Part shown: positions 8,311-17,590 of the stretch, piece after piece
Layout of the letters: each line of letters starts with the position of its first letter
How positions within the stretch are numbered: the first letter of the stretch is position 1
Assembly (NCBI RefSeq): GCF_013387465.1
Contig: NZ_VYGV01000004.1
Span: forward strand, 41,822-105,821
Origin: Hydrogenophaga aromaticivorans
Lineage (GTDB): Bacteria > Pseudomonadota > Gammaproteobacteria > Burkholderiales > Burkholderiaceae_C
Length of the DNA stretch: 64,000 bases
Reading direction: 5' to 3'
Notes under the pieces: generated by a model
What the model saw: only the letters and a program-made list of their open reading frames with translations
What the model was told of the DNA's origin: nothing
Database searches by the model: none
Made by a program: the position numbers and the translations under genes

Positions 8311-9594
8311 CTAGAAAAAACACATTGGAAGAATTGTCGAAACGATCAATCGCGTAACCCACATCACTGCAGAGCCCTTCTTTCCATAAAATTCCGCGTA
8401 TAGTGGAATGACAATGCAGCCACGCAACCAAATTAAGCTTGATAGAATCCAGACTAAGTTAATCATCGATAAGGACGAATTAAGAAATGCCACAGCGATA
8501 ATGCTGGCTGATGCAAGCGCGATTTGAGTGCTGCCAAGGAAACCCGTACGGGCAAGCGCGATCATGCGCACTGAGTATATTTGTTGAATCGCTGATCCCA
8601 GAACGCCTAGAACGAGTGGTGGCATGAAGGTTGCCGCAGCTGCGAAATTCGGGAACGCGAAGCGAATAATCGGAGGCAGTAATAGGATTGCCCCCGCAAG
8701 GATCAGGTAGATTGTGATCTCAATGGCGACGGCTTGCTTGATGTTTCCTATTCCGGGAACATTAACAGAGGCAATGCTATTGTGAAGCCGTTCAAGGGGC
8801 TGAACTGCTGTGAGTATGATTTGTCGAATTATGGCTAATGTTGAAAACGCTAGACCATAGTTGGCAATATCGACTCGGTTGTATTGAGTGTGGTTGTAGA
8901 GAAAGAACTCCACACCTTGATATACAACGACAGATCCAAGAGAAATCTGAGATAGCGTGAGGTACCGGCCGAAGTTGAACTGAAACCGGCCTGAGGTCCA
9001 GTTGGCAAACTGGTATGATTTTCTATCAGATAGCCTCGATGCAATGGCCAAGACTGCAACGATATTTAGAAAATTCAGTGCAATTGTTCCAAGGAAGAAG
9101 CTGTTTTGACTGGAGATCAATGCAAAAGAAAAGGCGGATATATAGGGGATTGCGCCACCAAAATTGTTGAGAACAATTGAGGTGAAATAATTTCCTCGAA
9201 ATTCGAGGATGCTCGTGGTGATAGTTCTTGCAAGAACCAAGAGGAGCGCAAACATGAGCGCTACAGTGTTGAGCCAAGTGACAGTTGCACCAGATCTGTT
9301 GATTGACAGAATAATTCCGATGAGCAGCAAGGCTCCAGTTACTAGTTGCACTATTGCCAGAGAGTTCATCTCACCACGGATATCTGTTGATGGTGGTTCT
9401 GAGAACAGAATGGAACGGAGATAGTTTTGGTTGGCTGGTGCAAATGCCGTTACAAGAGCAAAGGGTACGAAATAATGCTGGCGCAAAAAAGCGACTTGAT
9501 CCGGTGAGAGAAATCGGAAGATTGCAATAGACAATAGTGCCAAGCCAACTGATGCACCCGTTTGAGCTATTGCCGATAATAGATTTTTGCGCAT
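8311..9594 (-). CDS. Wzx-like polysaccharide flippase
   Basis: This 427-residue protein consists almost entirely of about twelve hydrophobic helices with short polar loops, as in the MATE/MVF-type polysaccharide flippases. It begins MRKNLLSAIAQTGASVGLAL with a short basic cytoplasmic tail. Wzx proteins move the undecaprenyl-linked repeat unit from the cytoplasmic to the periplasmic face. The call rests on topology, size and context rather than specific residues. It follows a glycosyltransferase gene after 33 bases. Confidence 0.75.
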   Translation of the reverse strand: MRKNLLSAIAQTGASVGLALLSIAIFRFLSPDQVAFLRQHYFVPFALVTAFAPANQNYLRSILFSEPPSTDIRGEMNSLAIVQLVTGALLLIGIILSINRSGATVTWLNTVALMFALLLVLARTITTSILEFRGNYFTSIVLNNFGGAIPYISAFSFALISSQNSFFLGTIALNFLNIVAVLAIASRLSDRKSYQFANWTSGRFQFNFGRYLTLSQISLGSVVVYQGVEFFLYNHTQYNRVDIANYGLAFSTLAIIRQIILTAVQPLERLHNSIASVNVPGIGNIKQAVAIEITIYLILAGAILLLPPIIRFAFPNFAAAATFMPPLVLGVLGSAIQQIYSVRMIALARTGFLGSTQIALASASIIAVAFLNSSLSMINLVWILSSLIWLRGCIVIPLYAEFYGKKGSAVMWVTRLIVSTILPMCFF

Positions 9595-9627
9595 CCCACT
9601 ACATTTCTACCATGCAAGCCTTGGGGC

Positions 9628-10692
9628 TTATGATGGACTGTTGTTCAATAGACTGTTAATTGCTTCGCAATAGTGCCCGGCTAGATATGCACTTTGTGGT
9701 GGAGGCATTGCCTTTGTTAGCTCGGCGTAGCGAGCACCATTCTCGGCTGCCAACCCTCGAATGGTGGTGATCACGTCCTCAACCGCAAGCTGGCAGGTGA
9801 CACCTATGCCACGCTCATGGACAATATCACCAACATATACGCCCCTATTCGTTAAAGCCAGCTTTCCGAAGGCCACAGCGTTATAGATCCGATTGGTAAG
9901 AAGCCAGCGCTCATTGTCATTAGCTTCTGGATCAACGAACGCCCAGCTCAAATGAGCCTTGGCATAAATTTCTGCTAAATCCTCTTGCTTGAAGCGCCCG
10001 TGAAAATGAATCCAAGGGCTTCCAAAAATCAACTGCTTAAATGTTGCAGGTGGAATAGTCCTGTCTGGATAGCCGTGGAGATGAAATACGACCTCGCCCC
10101 GCATTTGCTCGGCAACTTCTCGGAGCACGTTAAGAATCGCTAGTGAGCGAAAAATACCTGAATAGACGATGACGAAGGGCGGGAGTTCCGGTGCCGGTGG
10201 CAGTGTGCTAGATGGTGCGCCAGGCAGATAATTCTCGATTACCTTCACTCGGTCACGTGCAATATTGCCACGATAATAATTTGTGTAAAAAGCCTCGGAA
10301 GTGAGCAGTAATAGATCAGATCGCTTTAGTAGCATCCATTCGACTTTCTGCAGCAGGCGCGCCCCCCATCCGCCAGACAAAACACGAGGATTTAGATCTG
10401 TGATATCCCAAATCAACCGGACATTGGGCTTTAGCAGTGCCGCAAATGTGACCAGAAAGCAAGCGTCGAGTCCCCAGGCCCAAAGGACGGTTGCGTCCGT
10501 TCGCAGCAGAGCCAGCATCAGTCTTGGGAACTTCAGGGAGAAGATCCGTTGGGTGATCGTCTCGACGACCTTATCTGTCGCGCTGTCATACATTTCTAAA
10601 TCGAAGCTACCACCTACACAATCGGCTATACGGTTGAGTGAGGAGGAGTGTCTCGGCGCGAAAGAAATGAACAAAACCTTGTGCCTAGTCAT
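9628..10692 (-). CDS. GT-B glycosyltransferase (GT4-like)
   Basis: This 354-residue protein starts MTRHKVLFISFAPRHSSSLN, preceded by a clear GAAGGG ribosome binding site. The N-terminal half has LIWDITDLNPRVLSGG and LKRSDLLLLTSEAF, features of GT4-like enzymes that follow membrane-associated acceptors. The C-terminal half has IVYSGIFRSLAIL and the donor-site region NERWLLTNRIYNAVAFGKLAL. It should add one sugar to the lipid-linked repeat unit. The donor is not predictable from the sequence. It lies 54 bases downstream of the next GT4 gene in the same operon. Confidence 0.75.
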   Translation of the reverse strand: MTRHKVLFISFAPRHSSSLNRIADCVGGSFDLEMYDSATDKVVETITQRIFSLKFPRLMLALLRTDATVLWAWGLDACFLVTFAALLKPNVRLIWDITDLNPRVLSGGWGARLLQKVEWMLLKRSDLLLLTSEAFYTNYYRGNIARDRVKVIENYLPGAPSSTLPPAPELPPFVIVYSGIFRSLAILNVLREVAEQMRGEVVFHLHGYPDRTIPPATFKQLIFGSPWIHFHGRFKQEDLAEIYAKAHLSWAFVDPEANDNERWLLTNRIYNAVAFGKLALTNRGVYVGDIVHERGIGVTCQLAVEDVITTIRGLAAENGARYAELTKAMPPPQSAYLAGHYCEAINSLLNNSPS

Positions 10693-10746
10693 AGCCCTTC
10701 AGCTCTGATTGGTGTAAAGGAAGGATTGCGCAGTGTAGACAGAATG

Positions 10747-11763
10747 TCAACCCAAAAGGCCGACATAGGCTGCCTCCAATTTTCGCCCCGTTGCCTGTTT
10801 GCTGAACTGACCAGCGACATGAAGATGAGCATCGATATTGGGCAGAGGTTGGGCGAGAGATTCACTGATTGCATCTCCCAGCGCCTCGCTGTCGCGCGGA
10901 TCGAAAAAAATTGCTTGTGAACCTAAATAGTCCCGGGTACCGCCCGCTGACGTAATTGCTAGATTTGCTCCGCAATAGCCGGCATCCAACGCAACCAGTC
11001 CAACGCCTTCATAGAGACTCGGTAGGCAAAATACAGAGCAACTCAACAATTCCTCCATGAGTTCTTCATCAGAAATCCGGCCGAGATAGGCAATATTCGG
11101 ATGCTCCTCCACAATTTTCATAAGCCAAGCAGCGAAGTCCGGGTCCGATAGAGAACCTGCAAGCCTGAGATTGAAATCGCGTTTAATTGCCACTTCAATT
11201 AATAGTCGAACATTTTTGCGCTGCTGTGCAAGATGACTGACATGAAATACTGTTGGTTTCCGGTGCTTTGAAGAAAGCATTGAAACATCAATGTTCCAAT
11301 CTTTACTGACACTGATCGGAACATTGACAATTTTCTCAGTCGGAACCCCAACAGCTTCAAGTGATCGGCGCTCGAGATTCGAGCGGCTGAGGAAGAGATC
11401 GAAGGTCTGCCCGTACTTTCGGAGAAGGCGCTGGTTTTGATGCAACCGTAGCCTCTCGAACGGAATCTTTGAGACAAACGTTGCAAGCTTGCCGTAGGGC
11501 CTTGGGGGGTCGATGATCGGTGAGTAGACAGTATGGATTTTCTGCTGTGCTAGTTCATCAACGAGACTGTCGCACCAAGAACCATGCTGAAAGAGATGCA
11601 CTAGGTCGAAGGATTTCCAATCAATTGACTGATCGGCACGAACAAATTCAACTTTATGTCCCAGTCTTGATAGGGACTCCGCCCAGCACTTTGCCTGCAC
11701 TACAACGCCGCTGAAGACGTTGGTGTAGTAGCAGTACGAACTGAGAATGTAGGCAATCTTCAC
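10747..11763 (-). CDS. Glycosyltransferase family 4
   Basis: This 338-residue GT-B enzyme has the N-terminal MKIAYILSSYCYYTNVFSGV and LSRLGHKVEFV. The C-terminal donor domain shows VFHVSHLAQQRKNVRLLIE, IAYLGRISDEELMEELLSC and the classical E-x7-E region LPSLYEGVGLVALDAGYCG. Its ATG overlaps the end of the pyruvyl-transferase gene by four bases. It should act on the cytoplasmic side in repeat-unit assembly. Donor sugar is unknown; GDP-mannose and GDP-fucose are made by this locus and are candidates. Confidence 0.85.
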   Translation of the reverse strand: MKIAYILSSYCYYTNVFSGVVVQAKCWAESLSRLGHKVEFVRADQSIDWKSFDLVHLFQHGSWCDSLVDELAQQKIHTVYSPIIDPPRPYGKLATFVSKIPFERLRLHQNQRLLRKYGQTFDLFLSRSNLERRSLEAVGVPTEKIVNVPISVSKDWNIDVSMLSSKHRKPTVFHVSHLAQQRKNVRLLIEVAIKRDFNLRLAGSLSDPDFAAWLMKIVEEHPNIAYLGRISDEELMEELLSCSVFCLPSLYEGVGLVALDAGYCGANLAITSAGGTRDYLGSQAIFFDPRDSEALGDAISESLAQPLPNIDAHLHVAGQFSKQATGRKLEAAYVGLLG

Positions 11764-12971
11764 AATAATATTCCTGACATAACGTTCCAGATCGACGAGG
11801 TGGCGAGCTGTGGCGAGAGGTCGACTGAAATTCCATCAGGATGGGCTTCACCAAGGTGTTCGATCGCCCTAATAAGCAACCTAATATCTTCAATGGTAAT
11901 CGCATCTGCTGAAGTCGATGCGTAGGCGCTGGCCGCCTTTGCATATGGGGTCTCGGTTACCAACCATTTCAACATGGTCTTGGCTTTTTTGCTGTACTCA
12001 AGGAAATAGACTGGCTTGCCGAGGGTCACTGCGTTTAGGCAGCAATGCATGCGTGCGGCGATTACGAAATCGACTTCGGAAATTTCAATTGCTATCTTTT
12101 TGAACCCGAGCGCGTCGTCGCAGAGCTTGACAGCCTTTTGTTGAATTGGTTCGAGTCTGTTGTAGATATTACGAAGAATAAAGCGATCGTCCAGATTATT
12201 GTCGCCGTCGGTCGAGTAGACGTGTGGAATAAAGCTGAACAAATAACCATCGTTGATGAGATCGGAAACGATTTTGGTGTACTTTTCGATCAGATCTGGA
12301 CCAAACTTTTTCACTGTTAACGGTGAAAGATTTAATCCAATTCGCTGAACCTTGTTTGCTCGTACAACGCATGATGGGCGCAAAGAATACATCGGGTCAG
12401 GAAAGACCAGTGTTGGCGAATTAATGTTTTGATCGATGAGGTAGGAACTTGTTGAATCATCGCGAACTGCGATTAATTTGAAGCGATTGAGGTGAGCGAT
12501 TAGGCGATTTCTTTGGACCCCCGAAAGTAGCTCAAAATTTTCCATGTTTGCACCGAACATTATGCTCGGAATGCCGCGCCTAGAAGCGAAGGATTCGTAG
12601 CCCATCCAGTCATCTGGGAGCATTCCGTCAAATATGGTGTAGATGTCGCCACCCACCGAGACAAATAGGTCAGCCTTTTCGAAGGCGGCTGAGCTGAAGC
12701 GTGGGGACCAATATTTGTCGAAACGTCTTGTCTGTCGGAGAAGGGCTCGAAAATATCGTTTCCATGAGAGCATCGGCACAACCTCGATTTGAGGCAAGTC
12801 CTTCAATATTTGCCTATCTCGGTTTGAATCGTAACTAGGGACGATGAAGCGTAAATCGTAGTCTGAAAGGGCATTTTCAAGAAATTTGATTGTCCCTCGT
12901 ATAATTATCTCGCAACCAACATTGGATAATTGGAGGTACGAAAATATAATGGTCTTTGTTGATTTTTTCAT
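11760..12971 (-). CDS. Polysaccharide pyruvyl transferase family (WcaK/CsaB-like)
   Basis: This 403-residue protein begins MKKSTKTIIFSYLQLSNVGCEI, and the glycine-containing turn corresponds to the GN-x-GDE-like opening of this family. It continues with LFVSVGGDIYTIFDG (a GG-D loop), RDDSTSSYLI and the late IAARMHCCLNAVTLGKPVYFLEYS with the conserved RxH. Family members transfer pyruvyl from phosphoenolpyruvate to a sugar, giving a ketal that adds negative charge to the polymer. It is coupled to the downstream glycosyltransferase by a four-base overlap. Some proteins in this fold act on other substrates, so the reaction is inferred. Confidence 0.85.
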   Translation of the reverse strand: MKKSTKTIIFSYLQLSNVGCEIIIRGTIKFLENALSDYDLRFIVPSYDSNRDRQILKDLPQIEVVPMLSWKRYFRALLRQTRRFDKYWSPRFSSAAFEKADLFVSVGGDIYTIFDGMLPDDWMGYESFASRRGIPSIMFGANMENFELLSGVQRNRLIAHLNRFKLIAVRDDSTSSYLIDQNINSPTLVFPDPMYSLRPSCVVRANKVQRIGLNLSPLTVKKFGPDLIEKYTKIVSDLINDGYLFSFIPHVYSTDGDNNLDDRFILRNIYNRLEPIQQKAVKLCDDALGFKKIAIEISEVDFVIAARMHCCLNAVTLGKPVYFLEYSKKAKTMLKWLVTETPYAKAASAYASTSADAITIEDIRLLIRAIEHLGEAHPDGISVDLSPQLATSSIWNVMSGILL

Positions 12972-13056
12972 GCTGGACTCGGCGAGATTTGTGCCATTTG
13001 ATATCTCGTATAGCTCTTGCTTTGGATGTTCTGGGTGGCAGCAGGCTTATTTACTA

Positions 13057-13662
13057 TTAAGAATAGCTTTCTGCTGGCAACCCTTTGTGTGGGAGTGGAC
13101 GTTCTTTGCGGACTGTCGCTGGACATCCGGCGGCAATTACCCCGGATGGAATGTCTGATAGCACCGTGCTGCGCGCAGCGATAATCGCACCCCGTCCAAT
13201 TGTTACGCCTGGATATACGAAGCAATCCGTAGCGACCCAAGCTTCCGCCTCTATGACGATAGGCGTAGCTGTAAGTGGGAATGTTATGTTGGCGATATCG
13301 TGCGAGCCAGTACAGATGTAACACCTTTGTGAAATTACTGCATGGTCGCCAATCTTGATTTCTCCGAGGCTATATAGGGCGGTGTTGTCTCCTATCCAGC
13401 AATGTTCTCCGAGTTCCACCTTCCATGGGTAAGTCACGCGGGCGGTCGGCCGGATTATCGCGCCTTTCCCGACCTTTGCGCCGAACAACCGCAGTAGCCA
13501 TCGTCGCCAGAGATAGAAAGGCTGGGGGGACAATCCAAACGCCGTTGCTTGGACGATCTGCCAGGCCAGCACTATGAGTCCAGATCTTCCACGGAAATCT
13601 TCCGCAATGCTAAATCTGGATAAGTCCTGATAAAGCGGCTTTTCAGACACCCTTCTCTCCAT
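13057..13662 (-). CDS. wcaF: WcaF-like sugar O-acetyltransferase
   Basis: About 201 residues. The opening QDLSRFSIAEDFRGRSGLIV matches the WcaF N-terminus. It is followed by RRWLLRLFGAKVGKGAIIRP and the hexapeptide left-handed beta-helix (VELGEHCWIGDNTALYSLGE, IKIGDHAVISQRCYICTGSHD) with the catalytic-type SHD histidine. The family acetylates sugars of lipid-linked repeat units with acetyl-CoA in the cytoplasm. I chose the ATG at 13662 because homologues begin there; the frame is open to an ATG at 13791 that would add 43 residues with no family resemblance. A 275-base gap separates it from gmd upstream. Confidence 0.85.
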   Translation of the reverse strand: MERRVSEKPLYQDLSRFSIAEDFRGRSGLIVLAWQIVQATAFGLSPQPFYLWRRWLLRLFGAKVGKGAIIRPTARVTYPWKVELGEHCWIGDNTALYSLGEIKIGDHAVISQRCYICTGSHDIANITFPLTATPIVIEAEAWVATDCFVYPGVTIGRGAIIAARSTVLSDIPSGVIAAGCPATVRKERPLPHKGLPAESYS

Positions 13663-13937
13663 CTGTAGTCTGGATAGACGCATTTTCGATAAGCGAGGGG
13701 ATCTTCCTCCACTCACTATGCCTCTTAATCCAATGATCTGTGGGGCGCTTGGAATCAACGGATGCCATGGTATCAATCGTTCTGATATCAAAGTGTTAAG
13801 TGGCTGAGGCGGCCATTTTTTGCGAAATAGCTCTGTGAGGTAAGAAACCTCTTCCTAATAAAGTCATTAATTGGTCTAACCTCGGATGGCTCTTTGCATC
13901 TCTGGTATTCACGCGGGTTCGTATGAGGTATTTGGCT
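13663..13937. other. Intergenic region upstream of the wcaF-like gene
   Basis: This region falls between gmd (high GC) and the AT-rich cassette. It holds a small hairpin (GAGGT-AAGAA-ACCTC, 13837-13851) without a T run. It marks the composition boundary of the locus and could carry an internal promoter for the cassette. If the wcaF-like gene starts at 13791, the gap shrinks to 146 bases. Confidence 0.4.
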
Positions 13938-15086
13938 TCAGATCTCTAAGCCGATGGAGATGTGGTACCCGTGGGTTTTGAGTAACGCGTGGCGCTTTGC
14001 TTCGCCCAGATCGCTAACGACCATCTCTGTGACCATCTCTTGCAGTGCGATCTGCGGCACCCAACCCAGTTTCGTCTTGGCTTTGGAAGGATCGCCGAGC
14101 AAGGTTTCCACTTCCGCAGGGCGGAAGTAGCGCGGGTCGATTTGAACAAGGACGTCACCAGGTTTCACCGCTGGCGCTTTGTCGCCATCCACTGTTCGCA
14201 CGACGGCCTTCTCGTCAATCCCGGTGCCCTCAAAGGCCAGAGTGATGCCCAGTTCTTTGGCGGCCATGTCGATGAACTGGCGCACGCTGTATTGCACGCC
14301 GGTGGCAATGACGAAGTCTTCGGGCTTGTCCTGCTGCAACATCATCCACTGCATGCGCACGTAGTCTTTGGCGTGGCCCCAGTCGCGCAGGGAGTCCAGG
14401 TTACCCATGTACAGGCAGCTTTCAAGGCCCTGGGCGATGTTGGCCAAGCCGCGCGTGATCTTGCGCGTGACGAAGGTTTCGCCGCGGCGTGGGCTTTCGT
14501 GGTTGAACAGGATGCCGTTGCAGGCGTACATGCCGTAGGCCTCGCGGTAGTTCACCACGATCCAGTAGGCGTAGAGCTTGGCCACGGCGTAGGGGCTGCG
14601 CGGGTAGAAGGGTGTGGTTTCCTTCTGGGGGATTTCCTGCACCAGGCCATACAGCTCGGATGTAGATGCCTGGTAGAAGCGGGTCTTCTTCTCCAGCCCG
14701 AGGATGCGGATGGCTTCGAGCAGGCGCAGCGTGCCCAGGCCGTCCACGTCGGCGGTGTATTCGGGGCTTTCGAAGCTGACGGCCACATGGCTCTGCGCGC
14801 CCAGGTTGTAGATCTCGTCGGGCTGGGTGTCCTGCACGATGCGGATCAGGTTGGTGCTGTCGCTGAGGTCGCCGTAGTGCAGGTGAAAGCGGGCGTTGTC
14901 AATGTGTGGGTCTTGGTAGATGTGGTCCACGCGCTGGGTGTTGAACTGGCTGCTGCGGCGCTTGATGCCGTGCACGATGTAGCCCTTTTCCAGCAGCAGC
15001 TCGGCGAGGTAAGAGCCGTCTTGGCCGGTGACGCCGGTGATGAGGGCGACTTTGGGTTTGGCTGCGGCGTTGGGGTTGGTGGTCAT
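13938..15086 (-). CDS. gmd: GDP-mannose 4,6-dehydratase
   Basis: This 382-residue enzyme converts GDP-D-mannose to GDP-4-keto-6-deoxymannose with bound NADP, the first step to GDP-L-fucose. The Rossmann motif is [20 protein letters not shown] near residue 16, followed by the family signature [12 protein letters not shown]. The catalytic set is visible as STSELYG (Thr and Glu) and [15 protein letters not shown] (Tyr and Lys). Length is normal, with only a short N-terminal extension of about ten residues. The ATG overlaps the stop of fcl by four bases. Base composition is high-GC, like manC and fcl, and unlike the genes downstream. Confidence 0.97.
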   Translation of the reverse strand: MTTNPNAAAKPKVALITGVTGQDGSYLAELLLEKGYIVHGIKRRSSQFNTQRVDHIYQDPHIDNARFHLHYGDLSDSTNLIRIVQDTQPDEIYNLGAQSHVAVSFESPEYTADVDGLGTLRLLEAIRILGLEKKTRFYQASTSELYGLVQEIPQKETTPFYPRSPYAVAKLYAYWIVVNYREAYGMYACNGILFNHESPRRGETFVTRKITRGLANIAQGLESCLYMGNLDSLRDWGHAKDYVRMQWMMLQQDKPEDFVIATGVQYSVRQFIDMAAKELGITLAFEGTGIDEKAVVRTVDGDKAPAVKPGDVLVQIDPRYFRPAEVETLLGDPSKAKTKLGWVPQIALQEMVTEMVVSDLGEAKRHALLKTHGYHISIGLEI

Positions 15087-16060
15087 TGAGCGGTCTTATT
15101 CAGGAAATCTTGGTAAGCCAGGGCCAGGCCGGTGGGCAGGTCGACTTTCGCTTGCCAGCCCAGGCTGTGCAGGCGGCTGCTGTCCATGAGCTTGCGGGGG
15201 GTGCCGTCGGGTTTGCTGGCGTCAAACGTGATCTGGCCGGTGTAGCCGGTGACGCGGGCGATGCTGTGGGCGAGCTCGGCGATGGTCATGTCAGACCCGT
15301 AGCCCACGTTGATGTGGCTGAGCATGGGCTGGGTGTGTTGCTCGTAGCTGGCCTTGGGCAGGTTCATCACGTGCACGCTGGCGGCGGCCATGTCGTCCAC
15401 ATACAGAAACTCGCGCATGGGCGTGCCGCTGCCCCAGATGGCCACCTCGGGCGCGCCAGACACCTTGGCTTCGTGGAACCGGCGGATCAGCGCGGGGATG
15501 ACGTGGCTGTTTTCGGGGTGGTAGTTGTCGCCCGGGCCATAGAGGTTGGTGGGCATGACGCTGCGGTAGTCCACGCCGTGGCTGGCGCCAAACTGGCGGT
15601 TGTAGCTTTCGCAGAGCTTGATGCCGGCGATCTTGGCCACGGCGTAGGGCTCGTTGGTGGCTTCGAGCGGGCCGGTGAGCAGGGCTTGCTCGCTCATGGG
15701 CTGCGGGGCGAGCTTGGGGTAGATGCAGCTGGAGCCGAGGAACAGCAGCTTTTGCACGCCGTTACGAAAAGCGGCTTCGATCACGTTGGCCTCGATCATG
15801 AGGTTCTGGTAGATGAAGTCGGCGGGGTAGACGTTGTTGGCGTGGATACCGCCCACCTTGGCCGCGGCCAGATACACCTGTTGCGGCTTGACTTGCGCGA
15901 AGAAGGCGCGCACGGCGGCCTGGTCGGTGAGGTCGAGTTCGGCGTGGGTGCGGGTGACGATGTGGCTGGCGGGGTGGCCGGCGGCGAGCAGCTGGCGCAC
16001 GATGGCCGAGCCGACCATGCCGCGGTGGCCCGCAACGTAAATGGTTTCTGGCTGGTTCAT
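15083..16060 (-). CDS. fcl: GDP-L-fucose synthase
   Basis: This 325-residue NADPH-dependent epimerase/reductase makes GDP-L-fucose from the Gmd product. Motifs: [19 protein letters not shown] (nucleotide binding), [30 protein letters not shown] (catalytic Ser/Cys region) and [19 protein letters not shown] (YxxxK). The length is typical. It overlaps manC upstream and gmd downstream by four bases each, so the three GDP-sugar genes form a translationally coupled block. Confidence 0.97.
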   Translation of the reverse strand: MNQPETIYVAGHRGMVGSAIVRQLLAAGHPASHIVTRTHAELDLTDQAAVRAFFAQVKPQQVYLAAAKVGGIHANNVYPADFIYQNLMIEANVIEAAFRNGVQKLLFLGSSCIYPKLAPQPMSEQALLTGPLEATNEPYAVAKIAGIKLCESYNRQFGASHGVDYRSVMPTNLYGPGDNYHPENSHVIPALIRRFHEAKVSGAPEVAIWGSGTPMREFLYVDDMAAASVHVMNLPKASYEQHTQPMLSHINVGYGSDMTIAELAHSIARVTGYTGQITFDASKPDGTPRKLMDSSRLHSLGWQAKVDLPTGLALAYQDFLNKTAQ

Positions 16061-17514
16061 GGGGTGGGAACGGGGTGGGGGGTGACGCGGCCGTAGGTGT
16101 CTTCCAGGCGGACGATGTCGTCTTCGCCGAGGTAGCTGCCCGACTGCACTTCGATCATTTCCAGCTCCAGCCGGCCGGGGTTGCGCAGGCGGTGCACCTC
16201 GCCGATGGGGATGTAGGTGGACTGGTTTTCAGACAACAGGAAGGTCTCGCTGCCGCGGGTGACTTCGGCCGTGCCTTTGACGACGATCCAGTGTTCGGCG
16301 CGGTGGTGGTGCTTTTGCAGGCTGAGGCTGGCGCCGGGCTTGACCCCTATGCGCTTGACCTGAAAGCGTTCGCCGAGGTCGATGCTGTCGTACCAGCCCC
16401 AGGGGCGGGCGACCTTGCGGTGGATCACGGCCTGGGCGCACTGCTGGCTCTCCAGCTGGGCCACCACGTCTTTGACCTGTTCGGCGCAGTCGCGGTGGGC
16501 CACGAGCAGGGCGTCGGGGGTGTCGATGATGAGCAGGTTTTTGGTGCCGAGCGCGACCACGGGGCGGTGGGGCGCGTGGATGTAGGTGTCGTGCGAGAGG
16601 TGGGCGTGGCCCTGGCCCTCGATGCGGTTGCTCTGGGCGTCGGCGGGCGTGAGCTCGGCAACGGCGTTCCAGCTGCCGACGTCGCTCCAGGCGCCGGTGT
16701 AGGGCACCACGGCCACGTTGGCATGGTGTTCCATGACGGCGTAGTCGATGCTTTGCGAGCGGCAGGCGGCGAAGGCGCCGGGCAGCGGCGTGACGTATTG
16801 GGGGCCGGTGGCCTCGGTCGAAGCGAGCGGCGCGGGCAGGGCTTCGCGGCAGCTGGCCAGGATGTCGGGCGCGTGTTGCTGCAGGGCTCGCAGCAGGGTG
16901 CTGGCACGGCACAGGAAGATGCCCGCGTTCCACAAGACTTCGCCGCTCAGCAGCAGCTGCAGGGCGTGGTCGGCGCCGGGCTTTTCAATGAAGCGCTCGA
17001 CTTGCTGGGCGCCGTCGGCGCGGCGGGCGCCGTGCTGGATGTAGCCGTAGGCCGTGCTCGGGGAGCTGGGCACGATGCCGAATGTGACGATGGCGCCGCC
17101 CTCGGCCGCGGGAACACCTTGTTCGACCGTGCGGGCAAAGGCCGCGGCGTCGGGGATGTGGTGATCAGACGGGCAGAAGAGCAGCAGGGCCTCGGGCTGG
17201 CCGTTCTGCTCCGCCAGCAGGGCGGCGAGCGCCATGGCGGCGGCGGTGTTGCGCGCCACGGGCTCCAGGATCACCTGGGCCGAACCGGGCACGGTTTGCA
17301 ACGCGTCGGCCACCATGAAGCGGTGGGCTTCGGCGGTGACGACCATGAGGCCGGGGCCGAGCGGGCGCACGCGTTCGAGCGTGAGCTGGAGCAGGCTCTT
17401 GCCGTTGATCAGGGGCACGAACTGCTTGGGGAAGCTCTTGCGGCTGAGGGGCCAGAGGCGGGTGCCGGAGCCTCCGCAGAGGACGACGGGGGTGATTATG
17501 TTGCGGTGCAGCAT
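16057..17514 (-). CDS. manC: Mannose-1-phosphate guanylyltransferase / mannose-6-phosphate isomerase
   Basis: This 485-residue bifunctional type II enzyme supplies GDP-mannose. The pyrophosphorylase domain (~1-340) carries [20 protein letters not shown] and the later [10 protein letters not shown]. The C-terminal cupin domain has [20 protein letters not shown] and [19 protein letters not shown], the metal-binding isomerase signature. No separate phosphomannomutase gene is seen in this locus, so that step must come from elsewhere. It starts 76 bases after the WbaP-like gene and is coupled to fcl. Confidence 0.96.
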   Translation of the reverse strand: MLHRNIITPVVLCGGSGTRLWPLSRKSFPKQFVPLINGKSLLQLTLERVRPLGPGLMVVTAEAHRFMVADALQTVPGSAQVILEPVARNTAAAMALAALLAEQNGQPEALLLFCPSDHHIPDAAAFARTVEQGVPAAEGGAIVTFGIVPSSPSTAYGYIQHGARRADGAQQVERFIEKPGADHALQLLLSGEVLWNAGIFLCRASTLLRALQQHAPDILASCREALPAPLASTEATGPQYVTPLPGAFAACRSQSIDYAVMEHHANVAVVPYTGAWSDVGSWNAVAELTPADAQSNRIEGQGHAHLSHDTYIHAPHRPVVALGTKNLLIIDTPDALLVAHRDCAEQVKDVVAQLESQQCAQAVIHRKVARPWGWYDSIDLGERFQVKRIGVKPGASLSLQKHHHRAEHWIVVKGTAEVTRGSETFLLSENQSTYIPIGEVHRLRNPGRLELEMIEVQSGSYLGEDDIVRLEDTYGRVTPHPVPTP

Positions 17515-17590
17515 GAGATAACTATAGACGGGTCCGCCCGCAATGTCTGTAAGGCATGCGGGCGGCGTTGGGGAAAAGCTCGGGGTGGAA

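Noticed and set aside
13837..13851. GAGGT-AAGAA-ACCTC hairpin considered as a terminator
   Set aside because: The stem is five pairs with no T tract on either strand, so it is not supported as an intrinsic terminator.
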